A stretch of 64,000 nt of DNA from Brachypodium distachyon. Its lineage: Eukaryota; Streptophyta; Magnoliopsida; Poales; Poaceae. Of the stretch, positions 48,721-60,308 are shown in pieces. Position numbers and translations under genes: made by a program. The stretch spans positions 44,109,237 through 44,173,236 of the forward strand of contig NC_016133.3 in the NCBI RefSeq assembly GCF_000005505.3, given 5' to 3'. The stretch's first letter is position 1, and every line of letters begins with the position of its first letter. The notes below the pieces were generated by a model. That model worked only from the letters and a program-made list of their open reading frames with translations, ran no database searches and was not told the DNA's origin.

Positions 48721-49730
48721 TCACCGTTTTCAACCACAGCTACGCCTCCCTCCTAAAGATGGGGTTCATGGAAAACGGATGCGAGATGACTCTGGAGCGT
48801 GCGCATTAGGTGCACGCTAGGAAGTAGCTGGTCTGGTTTGTCTTCGTGGCCTCCTGATTTTGATGTGGGGTGTTGGTGTGCGGTCTGGGCATGCGGCTCC
48901 GATAAGTTCGGACGTTTAGTAGGTATAGCTTGGTGACTTTCGGATCTTCGATTGACATATTTGTTTTTGCCAAACCTTTTTAAATAAATCAATAAATTTG
49001 GTTTTGTGCATCTTTTTTGACGTAGAGTTCGGGGGTTTCAACCTGCTTTTCGAAAAAAGAAAAGAAAAAGCTCCGCCTCCCTCCTTTTCCGCAAGGGCTC
49101 CTCCGCCATGGAGGCCCGCCTAGCCCGCCACGCTATCGGCCTCCACGCACTCACCGTCGCCACCGCCCCCCGATGCCAACTGCTCCAAGGACATTGTCAA
49201 GAAACACCTCCCCATCCAGGCGTCAGCGTCCTCCGACGCGGCGACCCTGCAGGGGCCGCTCTAGAGTGCCTCACCCCCGTGACCTTGGCCGGCGCGTGGC
49301 GCATGGAGGACGCGGTTCCTAGGCGTTATCGAGCGCACCGCCGATAAGAGACAAGCACTGATTATGTCAACCTGCCCGCCGCCGTGTCTATGTTCTCGGT
49401 GCTCCTCATCACTGACAGCGACTTTGTTGAGGACATGCCATTGGGGCTGCTCGCCTCCTCCCGAGCGCCTTCCGCCGCCACTGATTGTCTCCTGAGCTCC
49501 CTCCGCCTCCCTCCGCAGACCACCTCCCTATCTCCCTCCGCCTCCGCGTCCGATGTTGCGGCCACCGAGCAGGTGGGCACCGACAATGATGCTGATGACC
49601 GGCTGAACGGCAAATGCGGCGAAAGGACGGGAAGAGCGGAGGCAGCGGCACTTCGGAGGAGGGCGGCGGTGGCATGCTGTGCGGAGGGCGGCACCAGCGC
49701 TTGGAGGTGAGTGGTGGATCGGGACCATAA
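48721..49730. other. GC-rich decayed sequence, unassigned
   Basis: GC-rich islands (49080-49350, 49380-49710) with overlapping open frames on both strands, for example one beginning MEARLARHAIGLHALTV at 49108. Codon-like composition suggests remnants of a coding sequence, but no frame stays open or matches a family I know. I assign no function. Confidence 0.4.
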
Positions 49731-49998
49731 TAATTGGGGAGGAGAAATCAGATTTTGTTTTCTTTTATTGTGAAAAGACTATGATGCCTTTCCCTAATAC
49801 TACTCCATTTAGACCGTGGAGTGTCAGGTATGATACAAATTACCTTTTAGTTTCATTAAGATACAAGAATTATTTTATTAATATATGTTTTTAAGATATG
49901 AAATTTATGTCATATATTTATCTTCAAAAGTTCTTATTGATAATTGTAGGTTTTAACATATATATTACATATTAATAAGGGTAACATGTGCAGGTCAA

Positions 49999-50712
49999 AA
50001 TGTGGTTTGGGCATGTGTGATCTGTTGACGTGACTATTTAGCCCCACATGCCAGATGACAAGCTGGACATCCTTCTGTTAAAACCCCCTGTCTCTTTCTT
50101 TCCTTCTCTCTCGTCAGCCCTTCACTCTCTTTCTCTGCTCTGCTTTCACACATGTGGGCCCAAAGTGAATGGCGATCGCCTCCGTGCGGAAGCAGGCCTC
50201 GGACGCGGCCTCCTCGCTCGCCACTGTGGCCTCCCGCTGCCTCCACCTCCGCCTCCTGTCCTCCCTCCACCACAACCTCACCGCTACGCTCCAGGAATTA
50301 GGTGTCGCCTCCGCGTCCAAGCTGGCGTCCCAGGGCGATCAAGTGCGTTGCCTCGACCTCGAGGGCAAGGACCTGATCCGCACCGCCCAAGCAGCCGTCG
50401 CCGACGTGAAGCCGCTTTTCGACCCCCAACTCAAGATCCAGCACTTCAAGGATGCAATCTTCGCGCAGAATGATTTGCTCGCGTGTTCCAAGAAGCCCCG
50501 CGTGTTCACCTCCCTCATCGCTGCCAAATCCATACCCAAGCCACTCCATTGCCTCGCTGTCCACCTCACCACCAAGAAAGAGAGTGAAGAGCTGACGGGG
50601 GAGAATGGAGAAAGAGACAGGATTTTTTTTTTAGCAAAAGGACATCCAGCTTGTCACATGACATGTGGACCAAATAGCCACGTCAACAGATCACACCGCC
50701 CAAAACCACATT
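49999..50712 (+). mobile_element. Pack-type TIR element with GAUT fragment
   Basis: A 714-bp element with long terminal inverted repeats of about 136 bp: 49999-50134 and, inverted, 50575-50712. Both read AATGTGGTTT(T)GGGC at the end, then GTGTGATCTGTTGACGTG, GACAAGCTGGA and CTGTCTCTTTC inwards. Between the repeats lies GC-rich coding sequence from a galacturonosyltransferase-type gene and no transposase. The composition jump between AT-rich flank and GC-rich core supports capture. I could not find a target-site duplication, so the superfamily (Mutator-like is my guess) stays open. Confidence 0.75.
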
Positions 50713-50714
50713 AG
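50169..50714 (+). pseudogene. Captured GAUT8/9-like gene fragment, chimeric ORF
   Basis: An uninterrupted 181-residue ORF inside the TIR element. Residues 1 to about 136 resemble the stem region of GAUT8/GAUT9-type galacturonosyltransferases (pectin synthesis, Golgi): VRKQASD near residue 6, then FDPQLKIQHFKDAIFAQNDL, LIAAKSIPKPLHCLAVHL. The transmembrane anchor and the entire GT8 catalytic domain are absent, so it cannot be an active enzyme. The last 45 or so residues are encoded by the right terminal inverted repeat, so this is a chimeric ORF. It could be transcribed from a promoter in the left repeat; that is unknown. Confidence 0.7.
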
Positions 50715-50944
50715 CTATGCTCCCTACCTATATGCATTTTGTAAATTAGTATATGCCTGCTTATGCACACATGAATACAGTTATTCCCAATTTAGTAAAA
50801 CTTGATAAATATTATTATTTTTCGCGATATTGAGTCAAAGCTAACATAATGTACTTTTGGAAGAAAAAAAAATTACATGAGTCTGCAGTGGAAGAGGAGA
50901 TAAGTTGCTTTCCCAAACCAAATATATATCCGAAGTTCCCAGTA

Positions 50945-52055
50945 AAATGTGGAAAGTGCGTTTTGTCTAGAATTGGCTTGTAATCTGGTTGCGTCTAGGG
51001 ACTTTTGGTGGGGAGATGAAGAGAATAAGAAATGTGTTCATTGGCTCGCTTGGGAGAAAATCATGAAACCGAAAACCATGTGGTTTAAAAGAGTTTTGCC
51101 TGTGTGCGGCGTCTGTGGGAATGAGAACGAGGATACGTATCACGCGCGCCTTGATGAACTGCACCAAAGCAAGGGCCCTCCGCAATGAGATGCGCCGGGT
51201 GTGGTCCTTACCACCGGACAGTAAGCTTCGCCAATCCGGGGATGATTGGTTACTAACCTTGCTGGACAGTCTTGACAGAGATGCTAGATAAAAAATGCTG
51301 CTCTTGTGGTGGAGATGCTGGCACCTGAGAAATAACATTATTTTTGACAAAGGAGATGCTATTATTGGGGACTCTGTCTATTTTCTCCAAGGCTACCTTA
51401 ATACGCTGAAGGGTAATCTGAATGCCCCTAGTGCTGTGGATGGAGCCGGTAAATCTCCTATTGTTGCTGCTCCTTCTCACACACACCAGAATCCAACCAC
51501 CGGCCTTATGAATTATGTTGGATGGAAGCCTCCTGAAGCTGAGTGGATCAAACTCAACACTGACGCTAGCTACATTGCAGAAACTAATCAATGCTTTTGG
51601 GGCGCTATTATCCGGGACCATCTTGGTCATGTTATTGCTTCAGGCTGGGGAGTTGGGCATCAGTGCACAGACGCTGAAGATGCAGAAGGTATGGCCTGTA
51701 AACTCGGTGTTCAGCTGGCCTCCTCATTGCAAGTCAGAAATATTGTGGTTGAAAGTGACTGCAGTGAGCTTATTCATTCGCTGGGCTTGCCAGACCATCG
51801 CCGCTTGAGGCTTGCGGCTACGGTTGCAGATATTAAGCTTTATACTCAGGAGTTTGATCGGGTGATTTTCTCAGCTGTTAATCGAAACTGTAATAGACCG
51901 GCTCACAAACTCGTCCAATATAACCGTAGAGAGTTGTGTAGTGGTGTGTTGTACCGATCTGTTCCTCCCTGCGTGGAGGTGGATATCATGCGTGATTGTA
52001 ACCAGATTTTAATCGAGTCTTAATACACAACTTTCCTTCAGAAAAGAAAAGTAAT
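50945..52055 (+). mobile_element. Internally deleted LINE remnant
   Basis: Plus-strand non-LTR retrotransposon remnant. A reverse-transcriptase C-terminal piece (FWWGDEENKKCVHWLAWEK at about 51003-51060) is joined almost directly to a zinc-binding region (VCGVCGNENEDTYHA, about 51097-51141). After a frame change comes LRNEMRRVWSLPP (51178-51216), and after a TAG stop at 51289-51291 the RNase H-like domain typical of plant LINE tails (51295-52023: WIKLNTDASY, GAIIRDHLGHVIASG, VESDCSELI). Most of the RT-to-zinc linker is missing, so the copy is dead. The 3' UTR ends near the A-rich stretch at 52040-52055. Confidence 0.85.
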
Positions 52056-53690
52056 CAAGGTAAGCTAAATCTTGCCCGTTATCTGCACATGTAAAAATTT
52101 GTTAACATAACAACATCCATTGATATATATGCGGTATTTTGTCTGTTCACAATTTTCTTTTCTGGATTTCAACTGCATGTAACTAAAATCTTCAGAACAT
52201 ATAGTATTTACCTGGCATTGTTAAATAGCATTTACTTTCCTTGCTTTCTCATCGACTTTTCTATATGTTATAACCTCGCATGTACCACTATGTATTCTGC
52301 AAATTTTAATACTTAACTTTATTTTTGCTGTCAATAATGAAAATACAACCATGGCACGCTGACCACTCAAATATAGCAAACAAAAATAATGCACCCAACA
52401 ATGTAGCCGATAATATGTAGTGGAAAACTGTAGGGATCAAATTAATTCATGACATGCGAATAAATCTCGATAAGACTAAATGGCATTGAGATGACCCGGG
52501 CATTTTCAATACATTCCTTTACATTTCGCATAGTTTGCTCTACTGAGCAAGGAGAATATAGACCCACCAGTACTTATACATTATAAGCATCATAAGGTAT
52601 TCAGGTTGTAGTCCTATTGGCCTGCAACTAAGTCTACCAAACAAATCCACACCAAATTGCATAAAGATGATATCTTCTGCAACCATAACATAAGGTCACT
52701 TCACAATCAAAACAATTATATACACATTTGACATAGCTTTTCAAGAATGTACAAGATGGCCAATATCTGAGAAACATGTATTGCGTTGACCTTTTGAGAA
52801 ATACTCCCTCCGATCCTAAATTGTTGTCGACATATTACATGTATCTAGACGCTTCTTAAGAATAGATACATCCATATTTGGACAAATTTGAGTCAAGAAT
52901 TTAGGATCAGAGGGGCTAACTGAATGTTCATGTGAAACATGTATTCTCTACATGGTTCCACTCCCTCTACGGCAGGTGTGCACCTGTAGTTTGATATGAT
53001 ATAGTTGTCTTCCTGAACATGAGGACACTAAACGTTTTGTCCTAATAATAAGTGTCATTAATAATAATAAAATGTAATATGCTAGAAAGTCAGTTGAACA
53101 GACCTGATTTTACAGCATTATTGAGCCATCGCAATGAAATACATCAGCAAGCTAATTACTTCAATAAGTTTATGTCTCTGTTTATTTTGGTACCGACAAC
53201 TGCTTGCTTCAGGATAGTTTTATGAGATCAACGAAGCATCACATATATGGTCTATGTCAAATGTAATCAGTCCTCATGATCAAAAGTTCCAGTAATCTCA
53301 AGAATACTATACCCAATTCACCAGAATGTACATGCCCTCGACTTTAATGCATGAAGAACTAAGACAGTACAAAGGATTATGTGTTAGCCACACAAAAGGT
53401 TGCAGACCATGTAAATCTCTTACACAACTAAAAATACATATGGTGAACTGTAACCTTTTGCTTAAAAAAAAAAGGTCCCAAAGATTAATTCTTGACTATA
53501 GCAACCATTCACTAACATAAGGTGCAGTGCCAAAATTATAAGTTAACATATGCCCATGGCCTTCCAGCTGATTCGGGCCTCTGAATTTAAATTATGGAAG
53601 TCACTATGATCAAGTCAAATGAATTTCAAGGATACTATACAGTTGGTGAACATTTCATAAAGAAATAAGTTCATTTTACTCCTCTCAACT
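52056..53690. other. AT-rich intergenic DNA
   Basis: No gene is recognised in this stretch; the only clear element is the MITE at 52804-52916. Confidence 0.5.
52804..52916. mobile_element. Stowaway-type MITE, 113 bp
   Basis: CTCCCTCCGATCCTAAATTG at the left and, inverted, AATTTAGGATCAGAGGGGC at the right, TA at 52802-52803 and 52917-52918. Same family as the copies at 4912, 23440 and 31738. Confidence 0.86.
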
Positions 53691-53879
53691 AATCGATAAG
53701 TCCAAGAAACATTCTAAACTATGAAACCGGGTATTTGACCCCCCAGAACTATCAAAACCGGGCACCCGACCGCCCTTTGCCTGTTTCCTGCTGGTCTAGA
53801 CGGTTTTGACCATGTTGACCGCCACGCTGGCAACAAGTGTCTGTCCCGAGCCCTCCTAACCCCGTGCCTAGACCTCTAT

Positions 53880-54210
53880 CTCTCTTCTCAAATTCCAAAT
53901 CGGGAACCCTAGCTCAAGTTTTGTGGCAATGACACGTGCACCTTCAACGTGTCGCACTGCATGCATCGGCACCTGTGGTATCCCCTTGTCTATAAAAAGA
54001 GAACCAATGCCATCGGTCAAAGAGTTGGAACCCTAGTCAGTAGCAAGCAAGATTGTGTTCACCCGTAGCATACTTCCGTAGAGGGACAAGTAGCCGACCC
54101 GGGAACCCCCCGGGGCAATCTGTAAAAGCCTACTCATCCGTGAATACAACTAAGAGTAGGATATAGGGTGTTACACCTCCGGATGGCCCAAACCTGGGTA
54201 AATCTAGCTG
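53880..54210 (+). repeat. LTR fragment, plus orientation
   Basis: Part of a long terminal repeat read on the plus strand: CACCTGTGGTAT, a TATA box TATAAAAA at 53991-53998, CGGTCAAAGAGTT, then the conserved GTGTTACACCTCCGGATGGC and AAACCTGGGTAAA near its end. The same order of motifs appears on the minus strand at 55360-55030, so the two are inverted relatives. Outer limits are not fixed. Confidence 0.6.
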
Positions 54211-54239
54211 TCTACACTTCATGTCTTTCGTCACGCCGG

Positions 54240-55060
54240 CGATCGCCGGAGCGATCTCCTCGCCCTCCACCGAACAACAAGAGGGTGTCCAACACTCCCG
54301 GTGCCGGAGACCCATGCTCCGACACCGATGCTCCTGCTGATGCCGCCTTCTTGGAGGGCCTCTGGGGAGCCCCCTGTCTCGCGGCAAGCACTTGCTTCCC
54401 GCCGCGTTTCCGGGAGCCCTTCTTCCGGAGCCCTCAGGTGGGTTTGCTGCCGCTTTCGCGGCAAGCTCAGGCGCTAGGCGCCCTTCCTCGGCCATCATGC
54501 ACTTGTGCGCGAGGGCGTACAGATCCTTGGTAGTCCGGATCCGGTGCGTGTTCAGTTTCTCACGCATCTTCGGGTCGCGGACGTTGATGGCGTATGTGTT
54601 GATGATGGTGGCCGCTTCCGCCTCCGGGATGGAGTAGGAGATGTTGGAGAATCTGTTGGTGAAGTCCCGCAACGTCTCCCCCGGCTTCTACACCACCGTG
54701 TGTAGCTCTGCCATGGTTCCCGGGCGCTTGTAGCCGCACTGGAACGCGTTCACGAACTGCTCGCGCAGGTCAGCTCAGGAGGCAATAGACCTGGCGGGCA
54801 GGTTAAGCAACCAAGTTCTCGCCGATCCTTTCAGGACCATCGGGAACCAGTTGGCCCTGACCTTGTCATCGGCACCAATAGCATGCATGCCTGTCATCGC
54901 ACGGGGCTCCGACACCGGGGGCGTGCGGTCACGCCCCCTTTTAGGTTCGGCAAGGGCGTCGGGGATCGCTCCGACGATCGCCGGCGCGGCCGAAGGGCCT
55001 ACATAACCCGCGAAGTGATATACCCACGGTACGCACAAGGCAAGAACGCATGCACGCACG
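54240..55060 (-). pseudogene. Gag fragment of Ty3/gypsy element
   Basis: Retrotransposon gag on the minus strand, with stops. Translation shows ADDKVRANWFPMVLKGSART, then a stop (TGA) followed by ADLREQFVNAFQCGYKRPG, a TAG, and ETLRDFTNRFSNISYSIPEA, INTYAINVRDPKMREKL and a basic tail. This is the Retrotrans_gag domain of Tat-lineage elements; protease and pol do not follow it. The 3' side runs into an oppositely oriented LTR fragment near 54300. Confidence 0.8.
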
Positions 55061-56000
55061 TTTTTACTCAGGTTCGGGCCACCCAGAGGTGTAAAATCCT
55101 ACGTCCTGCCTGTCTGAACTGGTATTGACAATAGGTCAAGTGTTTACACGTTGCCGGGGGAGGGTCCCCGGGGGTTCTCTCCTTTCTTGCTAAGTGCTAT
55201 TTGCTCTTCCTGGACTAGGACTAGTCGGAAACCTCACCGAACAGAACCGAACCCTTTGACCGCCGGCGGGGGTCCTCCTTTTATACTCAAGAGTATACCA
55301 CAGGTGTCGCGGCGCATGCGTTACAAGTGTCGAACAGGGAGGCATACAACTCTTCCTCGGTGAGCTGGTGGCATGCATGGACGCCACCTCCGCTGCTAGG
55401 GGTCTAAAACCCTAAGGGTAGGATTGGACAACCACTGTTCACCTAATTTGGACGGGTAACGCCCCTCATGTCGGCTCATTTAATGCGTCGTGCGCCTCAC
55501 TCCTCGCCCTGGCGAGACTGCGCATTCGATGCCCGAAACACGCCCGCGTGGCGCTGTTGCTCTGTCCGCCGGGCCCCACCCTTGTGGCGGATGCCTGCGC
55601 CCGAGAACTCCCCCTCCCGGCAAGTAGCACCCCGGGAAGCGCCCAGGCCAACACACCCGGGAACCCCCCCTCCCGGGAAGCGGCTTCCCGGGAGGTGTCC
55701 AGGTGGGGATATTCCCCGAAGCCCCGCTAGCCCTTCCGGGCTGGTAGCTTGCCGGGCAGCTCGTGGCTGCTGCCCGGGACGGAATCCACCCGGGAACTCG
55801 GAGACGGGGCCCACGCGACGCGCAACGGTGGTACCCCGGGAGCCACTAGTGCGACAGTAGCCCCCGGGCGTGGGCCGGCATCACCTGTTCCCGGACGAGC
55901 CTTCCCTAGGTCGGTTGCCGGGCTACGCCCACAACCGACGCGTGGGCCCCGATTAGCCTCGGGCCCGCGTCCCTTCGCTGCCCCTAGTACCACGCCGTTA
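55030..56000 (-). repeat. LTR, minus orientation
   Basis: Probable LTR on the minus strand: a CCCGGGAA-rich U3 side (55590-55800), CACCTGTGGTATACTC, a TATA box GAGTATAAAAGG at 55288-55277, CGGTCAAAGGGTTCGG, and the terminal TACACCTCTGGGTGGCCCGA with AACCTGAGTAAAAACG near 55090-55050. It would be the 3' LTR of the pol-bearing element and at the same time sits upstream of the gag fragment. The upper limit (between about 55.9 and 56.1 kb) is not determined. Confidence 0.55.
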
Positions 56001-56264
56001 TAGACAGAGTATTGGGCGCGTGATTTCCGCCCTAACTCCCCCTTTAAACGGGGAAGTTAAGGCCACTCCGCGCATTACTCCTTGTGATTAGGAGTTATCC
56101 CCGCGCACCCGTAGGGTACGGAACCGGCCGTTACCAAACGGCCCGGTGTTATAAAGATTTTTCCGCTGCCCAAAAGGGGAAAGCACTCTATTCCCCAAAG
56201 CCTTCGTCATCCTCCTTCGCATCTCGCACCCAAGTGTTCTTGCTAGCTTCCACCTTCATCCCCC

Positions 56265-58439
56265 ATGGCGCCCCCCACCACCAGGAAGGGAAAGGAGGTG
56301 CAGGTCTCGAAAAAAGCGGCGGCCAGCAAGAGCGAGGCGGCAACCAAGGCAGCCGCCGCCAAAGACCAGAAGAAGCGGGAGATGCGGGCCACGCTCGCCT
56401 TTTACCGCCCTGGTTACAACGGCGAGGCGCTGGACAAGGTCCGGCATGCCGTCGCCTCCAAGTTCAACGAGCACGGGGAGACCCTGATCTTCCCGACGGG
56501 CGCCGAGCACCAAGACAATGACTTCCGGGTGTTCGCGCGCTTCCTCCTCACCGGACTAGTGCCACCATTCTCGCTGTTCCTACACGCACTGATGGAGTCG
56601 TACCAGCTGCGGGTGGCGCAGCTCCACCCCACGTCGTTGTTCCTCCTCGCCACCTTCTAATTCCTCTGCGAAGCGTTCGTGGGGGTGATGCCGTCGGTGG
56701 GGCTCTTCCGCCACTATTTCTACCCCTGGATTGACAATGCGAAGGCGATGTCGTCGGGGGTGGTGTTCCGCGCCCACGACCAGATGAAGTCTGAGTTCAT
56801 CGTCCGGTCGGGGAAGAAGATTGAGAAGGAGTGGCGGGGCGATTGGTGCTGGGTCCGAGTGGAGGACCCTCAGGAGTTCATCCTCTCGTCAAAGGAGTTG
56901 CCGTAGCCCCACAGCGGCTAGCCGGACAAGTACCACCGCGACGCCGATCTCCTCCCCATCGTGGAGAAGATCAAGGCGCGGCGGCTAGCGGGGCTCACCG
57001 ATGGGGACGTGGCGCGCACCTTCGTCAACTAGCGCATCGCGCCGCTCCAACTGCGCTCCAGGCCCGCATGGATGTACACGGGTCCCGGGGACAGAATGCG
57101 CCTCCACTAGGATGGCATGGATTTGGAAGCCCTCAGGACGGGGGTGAGGGGAATCTCCGGCGAAACCTTCCAATCAACGAAGTTCCCGCCGGGGGTCTTC
57201 TCCCTCCATGTCGGGGTCGCGGCGCTCAACTATATCGTCGCTGCCTTCCCGCCCTGCAACGAGTGGGGGTTGATGGACGACACCCCACTCGGATCCCCCG
57301 CGCTCCCCTGCCAATACTTCACGGGAAGCAAGTGCTCGAGGGGAGCGGGGGCGAGTCGGAGACTAGCTGGCCCTCCCTCCAGTCGCTGGATGACGAGGTA
57401 GGCCAGGCTGCAGCGTCCCCGGAAGTCGTCCCCGTGGACGATGACGACGAGGACAGCGACAACGCGCACCTGATCGTGCGGAGATCAAAGACGTTCGCAG
57501 CGGCCGCGGCTGCCTCCTCGACGGTGACATCCGCCCCAGCAGCGGCCGCCAGCCCCGTGGCGGCAGCTGCTTCAGGGGCGCCCGTCGGTACTTCGGCGGC
57601 GCCCGCGCCCACGGGGGTTGCCGGAGTCACAACGGCGACACCCGCCTAGCAGTGGTCGCTAGCACCGCAACGGCGGTTGCTCCGGTGGCACCCGCCAGCG
57701 CCTCGGCGGGGGCCACCAGCGACCCAGCAACAGCCTCAGCAGCAGCAACCGCCAGGGGTGCGCCGGCAACCTCCCCAGGGTCGGCCCCTGATTCTGCGAG
57801 GAGGCGGCGGGAGCAGCGGCTCGGCACGAGATCCAGCTCGGCTCCGCCAAGGACAGCGCGGCCAGACTTGAGACCGAACTGGCCGCCGTTCGGGAGGAGT
57901 TCGCCAAGGCCAGCGAGGACAATGTGGCCAAGGCCGCAGAGCTCGTGAAGTTGGCGGGCCGCCTCAGTAAGGCCAAGGAGGCTGCCGTCAACGCCCGGCT
58001 TCACCACGGCACGCTGCTCGGTAAGCGGAAGATCGAGACCGATAAGCTGCTCAAGATTGCCCAGGCGCTGCGCGATCTGCTGCCCAAGTTCGAGCTGCAG
58101 GCGGCGGAGGTGGATGGGACGGATGTCTCAACGTTGATCCCCTTCTTCTCTGACTTGGTGGGGAAGCTTGGGGTGCTCGACGTCTGGATCGCCCAGTACG
58201 GCGCCAACAAAGTCGCCAACTGTGCCCGGGAGGTTGCCGGGACAATCCTCCCCAGGATACATCTCCGGGACCCGGAGTTTCCCTTCGAGTCCCTACTAAA
58301 CGCTTGGTCAGATAGCAAGGACGAGCCCACGCACACCCAAGCAGTGCGCGGGTTCGTCGACGAGGTGGTCGAGCGGATGCAGAGGAAGCCGGAGCCCGAG
58401 CCGTGCACGGAGCCCCCGGCTGAAGACGCCGGCAACTAG
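56265..58439 (+). pseudogene. Antisense extra ORF of Tat-lineage element
   Basis: Plus-strand frame lying antisense to the retroelement, with its own TATA-like TTATAAAG at about 56150 and an ATG at 56265. The N-terminal half resembles the family called putative gypsy-type transposon protein (LAFYRPGYNGEALDKVRHAV, then FRVFARFLLTGLVPPFSLFL, FLCEAFVGVMPSVGLFRHYF, RGDWCWVRVEDPQEF). The C-terminal half is Ala-rich, then a likely coiled coil (AAELVKLAGRLSKAKEAAVN region, 57924-58439), ending at TAG. In-frame TAA/TAG occur at 56658, 56904, 56919, 57028 and 57107, and frames shift after 57300. Such antisense ORFs between pol and the 3' LTR are known in maize Grande and related elements; function unknown. 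Confidence 0.75.
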
Positions 58440-59089
58440 TTGCCGCAGCCCCCAGCCGTCCTTTCTGCTTTCAGATGTACCTCCTTTTGTTTGTTCTTTC
58501 CTGCAAGTGTGGCGCTTGGCGCCGTTTGAACAATTATTTTCCCATTAGCTCGTGTAGTCGTTCAACACTTAGACAATCAAGCTCTTTAACTTGCTTAAAT
58601 TCTTGTTTTTTGTTCCCGGTGCTGCCTCGCGGGGCGACTCCCCTAGCCTTTGCGTGTTTTGCCTTGTGCTACCGGGAACTCGCGCGCCTCACCCTTGACC
58701 AGACCAGGGACCCGGGACGGACCTGCAGTGCCGACCTGAGGTCAAGCGGTAGCGGGGAGCCACTCCACTTGCAGGGTAGCTACTCCAAGCCGTGCCCTTC
58801 CGGGACGGACCCGGGAAGCCACACGGGGAGCGCACTCTCCCCGCAAGCGTCCTTCTAGCACTCCAGCTACGCGCAGGATCCGGGGCCACACTTGGCGAGG
58901 CAGCGTTCAATTACGTTCGATTCTTAGTAGGTTCGCCATTTAGGTGTCAGTACTTAGCTTTTCGTTCAGTCTTGCGCCCGGAGCGTTCACCGGAGGCGCA
59001 CTCCTGGTTCGTTATCCCTGCAAAGTGCCTGTCAAAGGGAAGTAGCGGGGACGCCGCGGCAACCCTCGCCCTTGGAAGAGCTTTCTCCG

Positions 59090-59860
59090 GGGGGTGCGGC
59101 AGGGACGCCGTGACTTCCTCGGCACCGCCGCTGACTGCGGGTGACGAGGACGTCACGGCGTCCCCACAGCAGCCCTTGCTGCTTGGAGCAAACCCGTCTA
59201 AGGGCCGCAGCAGGGACATCGTGGCTTCCTCGCCACCACTGCCGAAAGCGGGCGGCAAGGATGCCACGATGTTCCCGCAGCAGTCCTCGCTGCCTGGGAG
59301 CGAGACTGCTCGAGGGCTGCGGCAGGGACGCGGTGATGGGTCGGAACGGACGGCGAACGCTGGCACCGGCGCCATCACAGCGTCCTCGCAACGACCCGTG
59401 CCTATAGTGGGGCTCTCTTAGGGGAATGCGGCAGAGACACTATGATGGTGCACCCGTCGGCGCGGCATGCACCACCACAGTGCCTCCGCGGCAGCCCCTG
59501 CTCCTTGCGGAGGTGTCCTCTGGAGGGATGTGGCAGGGCACTGCGGTAGTGCACCCGTCGGCGCCGGGCGCGGATGGAATGAACCACCACAGTGCCTCCG
59601 CAGCAGCCCTCGCCCAGGAGCTGCTCGCTTGACGAGGCGCGGCGAGGGCACGGCGGCAGTGCACCCATTGGCGCGGAGCACGGACGGCATGCACCACCAC
59701 CGTGTCTCTGCGGCGCCCCTCGGAGCGGGCTCGATGGGGCGATGTGGCAAGGGCGCGATGACAGTGCACCCGTCAGTGCTAGGCGCTGATGGAATGCACC
59801 ACCATCGCGCCTCCATGGCACCGCCCGCCTTAACATCCCCTTTCCCGGCTTCACTCTGAG
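59090..59860. repeat. Tandem repeats, about 100-112 bp period
   Basis: Two linked arrays. The first has units starting near 59093, 59204 and 59316 (GG(G/C)(T/C)GC(G/A)GCAGGGAC). The second has units with GCACCC(G/A)T(C/T)(G/A)G(C/T)GC near 59451, 59551, 59661 and 59766, each followed by GCACCACCAC or similar and GCCTC. Units are strongly diverged. Confidence 0.75.
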
Positions 59861-60308
59861 CCGTTCCATGGCTGGGGCGCGCCTTTTATAGGCGCGGAGG
59901 AGGGGTTTGCCACCGCGCGCGACGGATCAGCGCAGCACCCGTGGCATCCCTCCCTTGAAACATGGCACAGTCTTCGCCACCCTGCATGCCAAGTTGCTGT
60001 GGCACACGTGGCGGCGCCCTCCCGAGTCAGGAGCCTCGGAGTGCAGTGAGTCCCTTGTGTTGCGGTCGTCCCGCACCACGAGGCACTGCTACATGCCGCG
60101 ACCCGTGGGCAGGCCACAGGTATTACAGTGCGTAAGATTCCATCTTTTCCTGCAAATTAGATTCTTACTAGGCCCGAGGTGCTGCAATTTTTTTTCGAAA
60201 TTCACGAAAATACATAAAGCAACATGAGTAATCTCCTGCCTCCCCGCCCCCAGGCACGGAAGGGTTGACGCCGAACTTGGATGTGAGCATACTATTTCCC
60301 AGCCGGGG

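Noticed and set aside
49384..49710. 108-codon plus-strand ORF as a real gene
   Set aside because: It overlaps equally long minus-strand frames in a GC-rich tract, and neither resembles a known protein.
55468..56003. ORFs of 84-130 codons on both strands
   Set aside because: They arise from the CCCGGGAA-rich LTR sequence; low complexity and no homology.
59402..59869. Overlapping 130-155 codon ORFs on both strands
   Set aside because: They follow the tandem-repeat period in a GC-rich, stop-poor tract and show no protein similarity.
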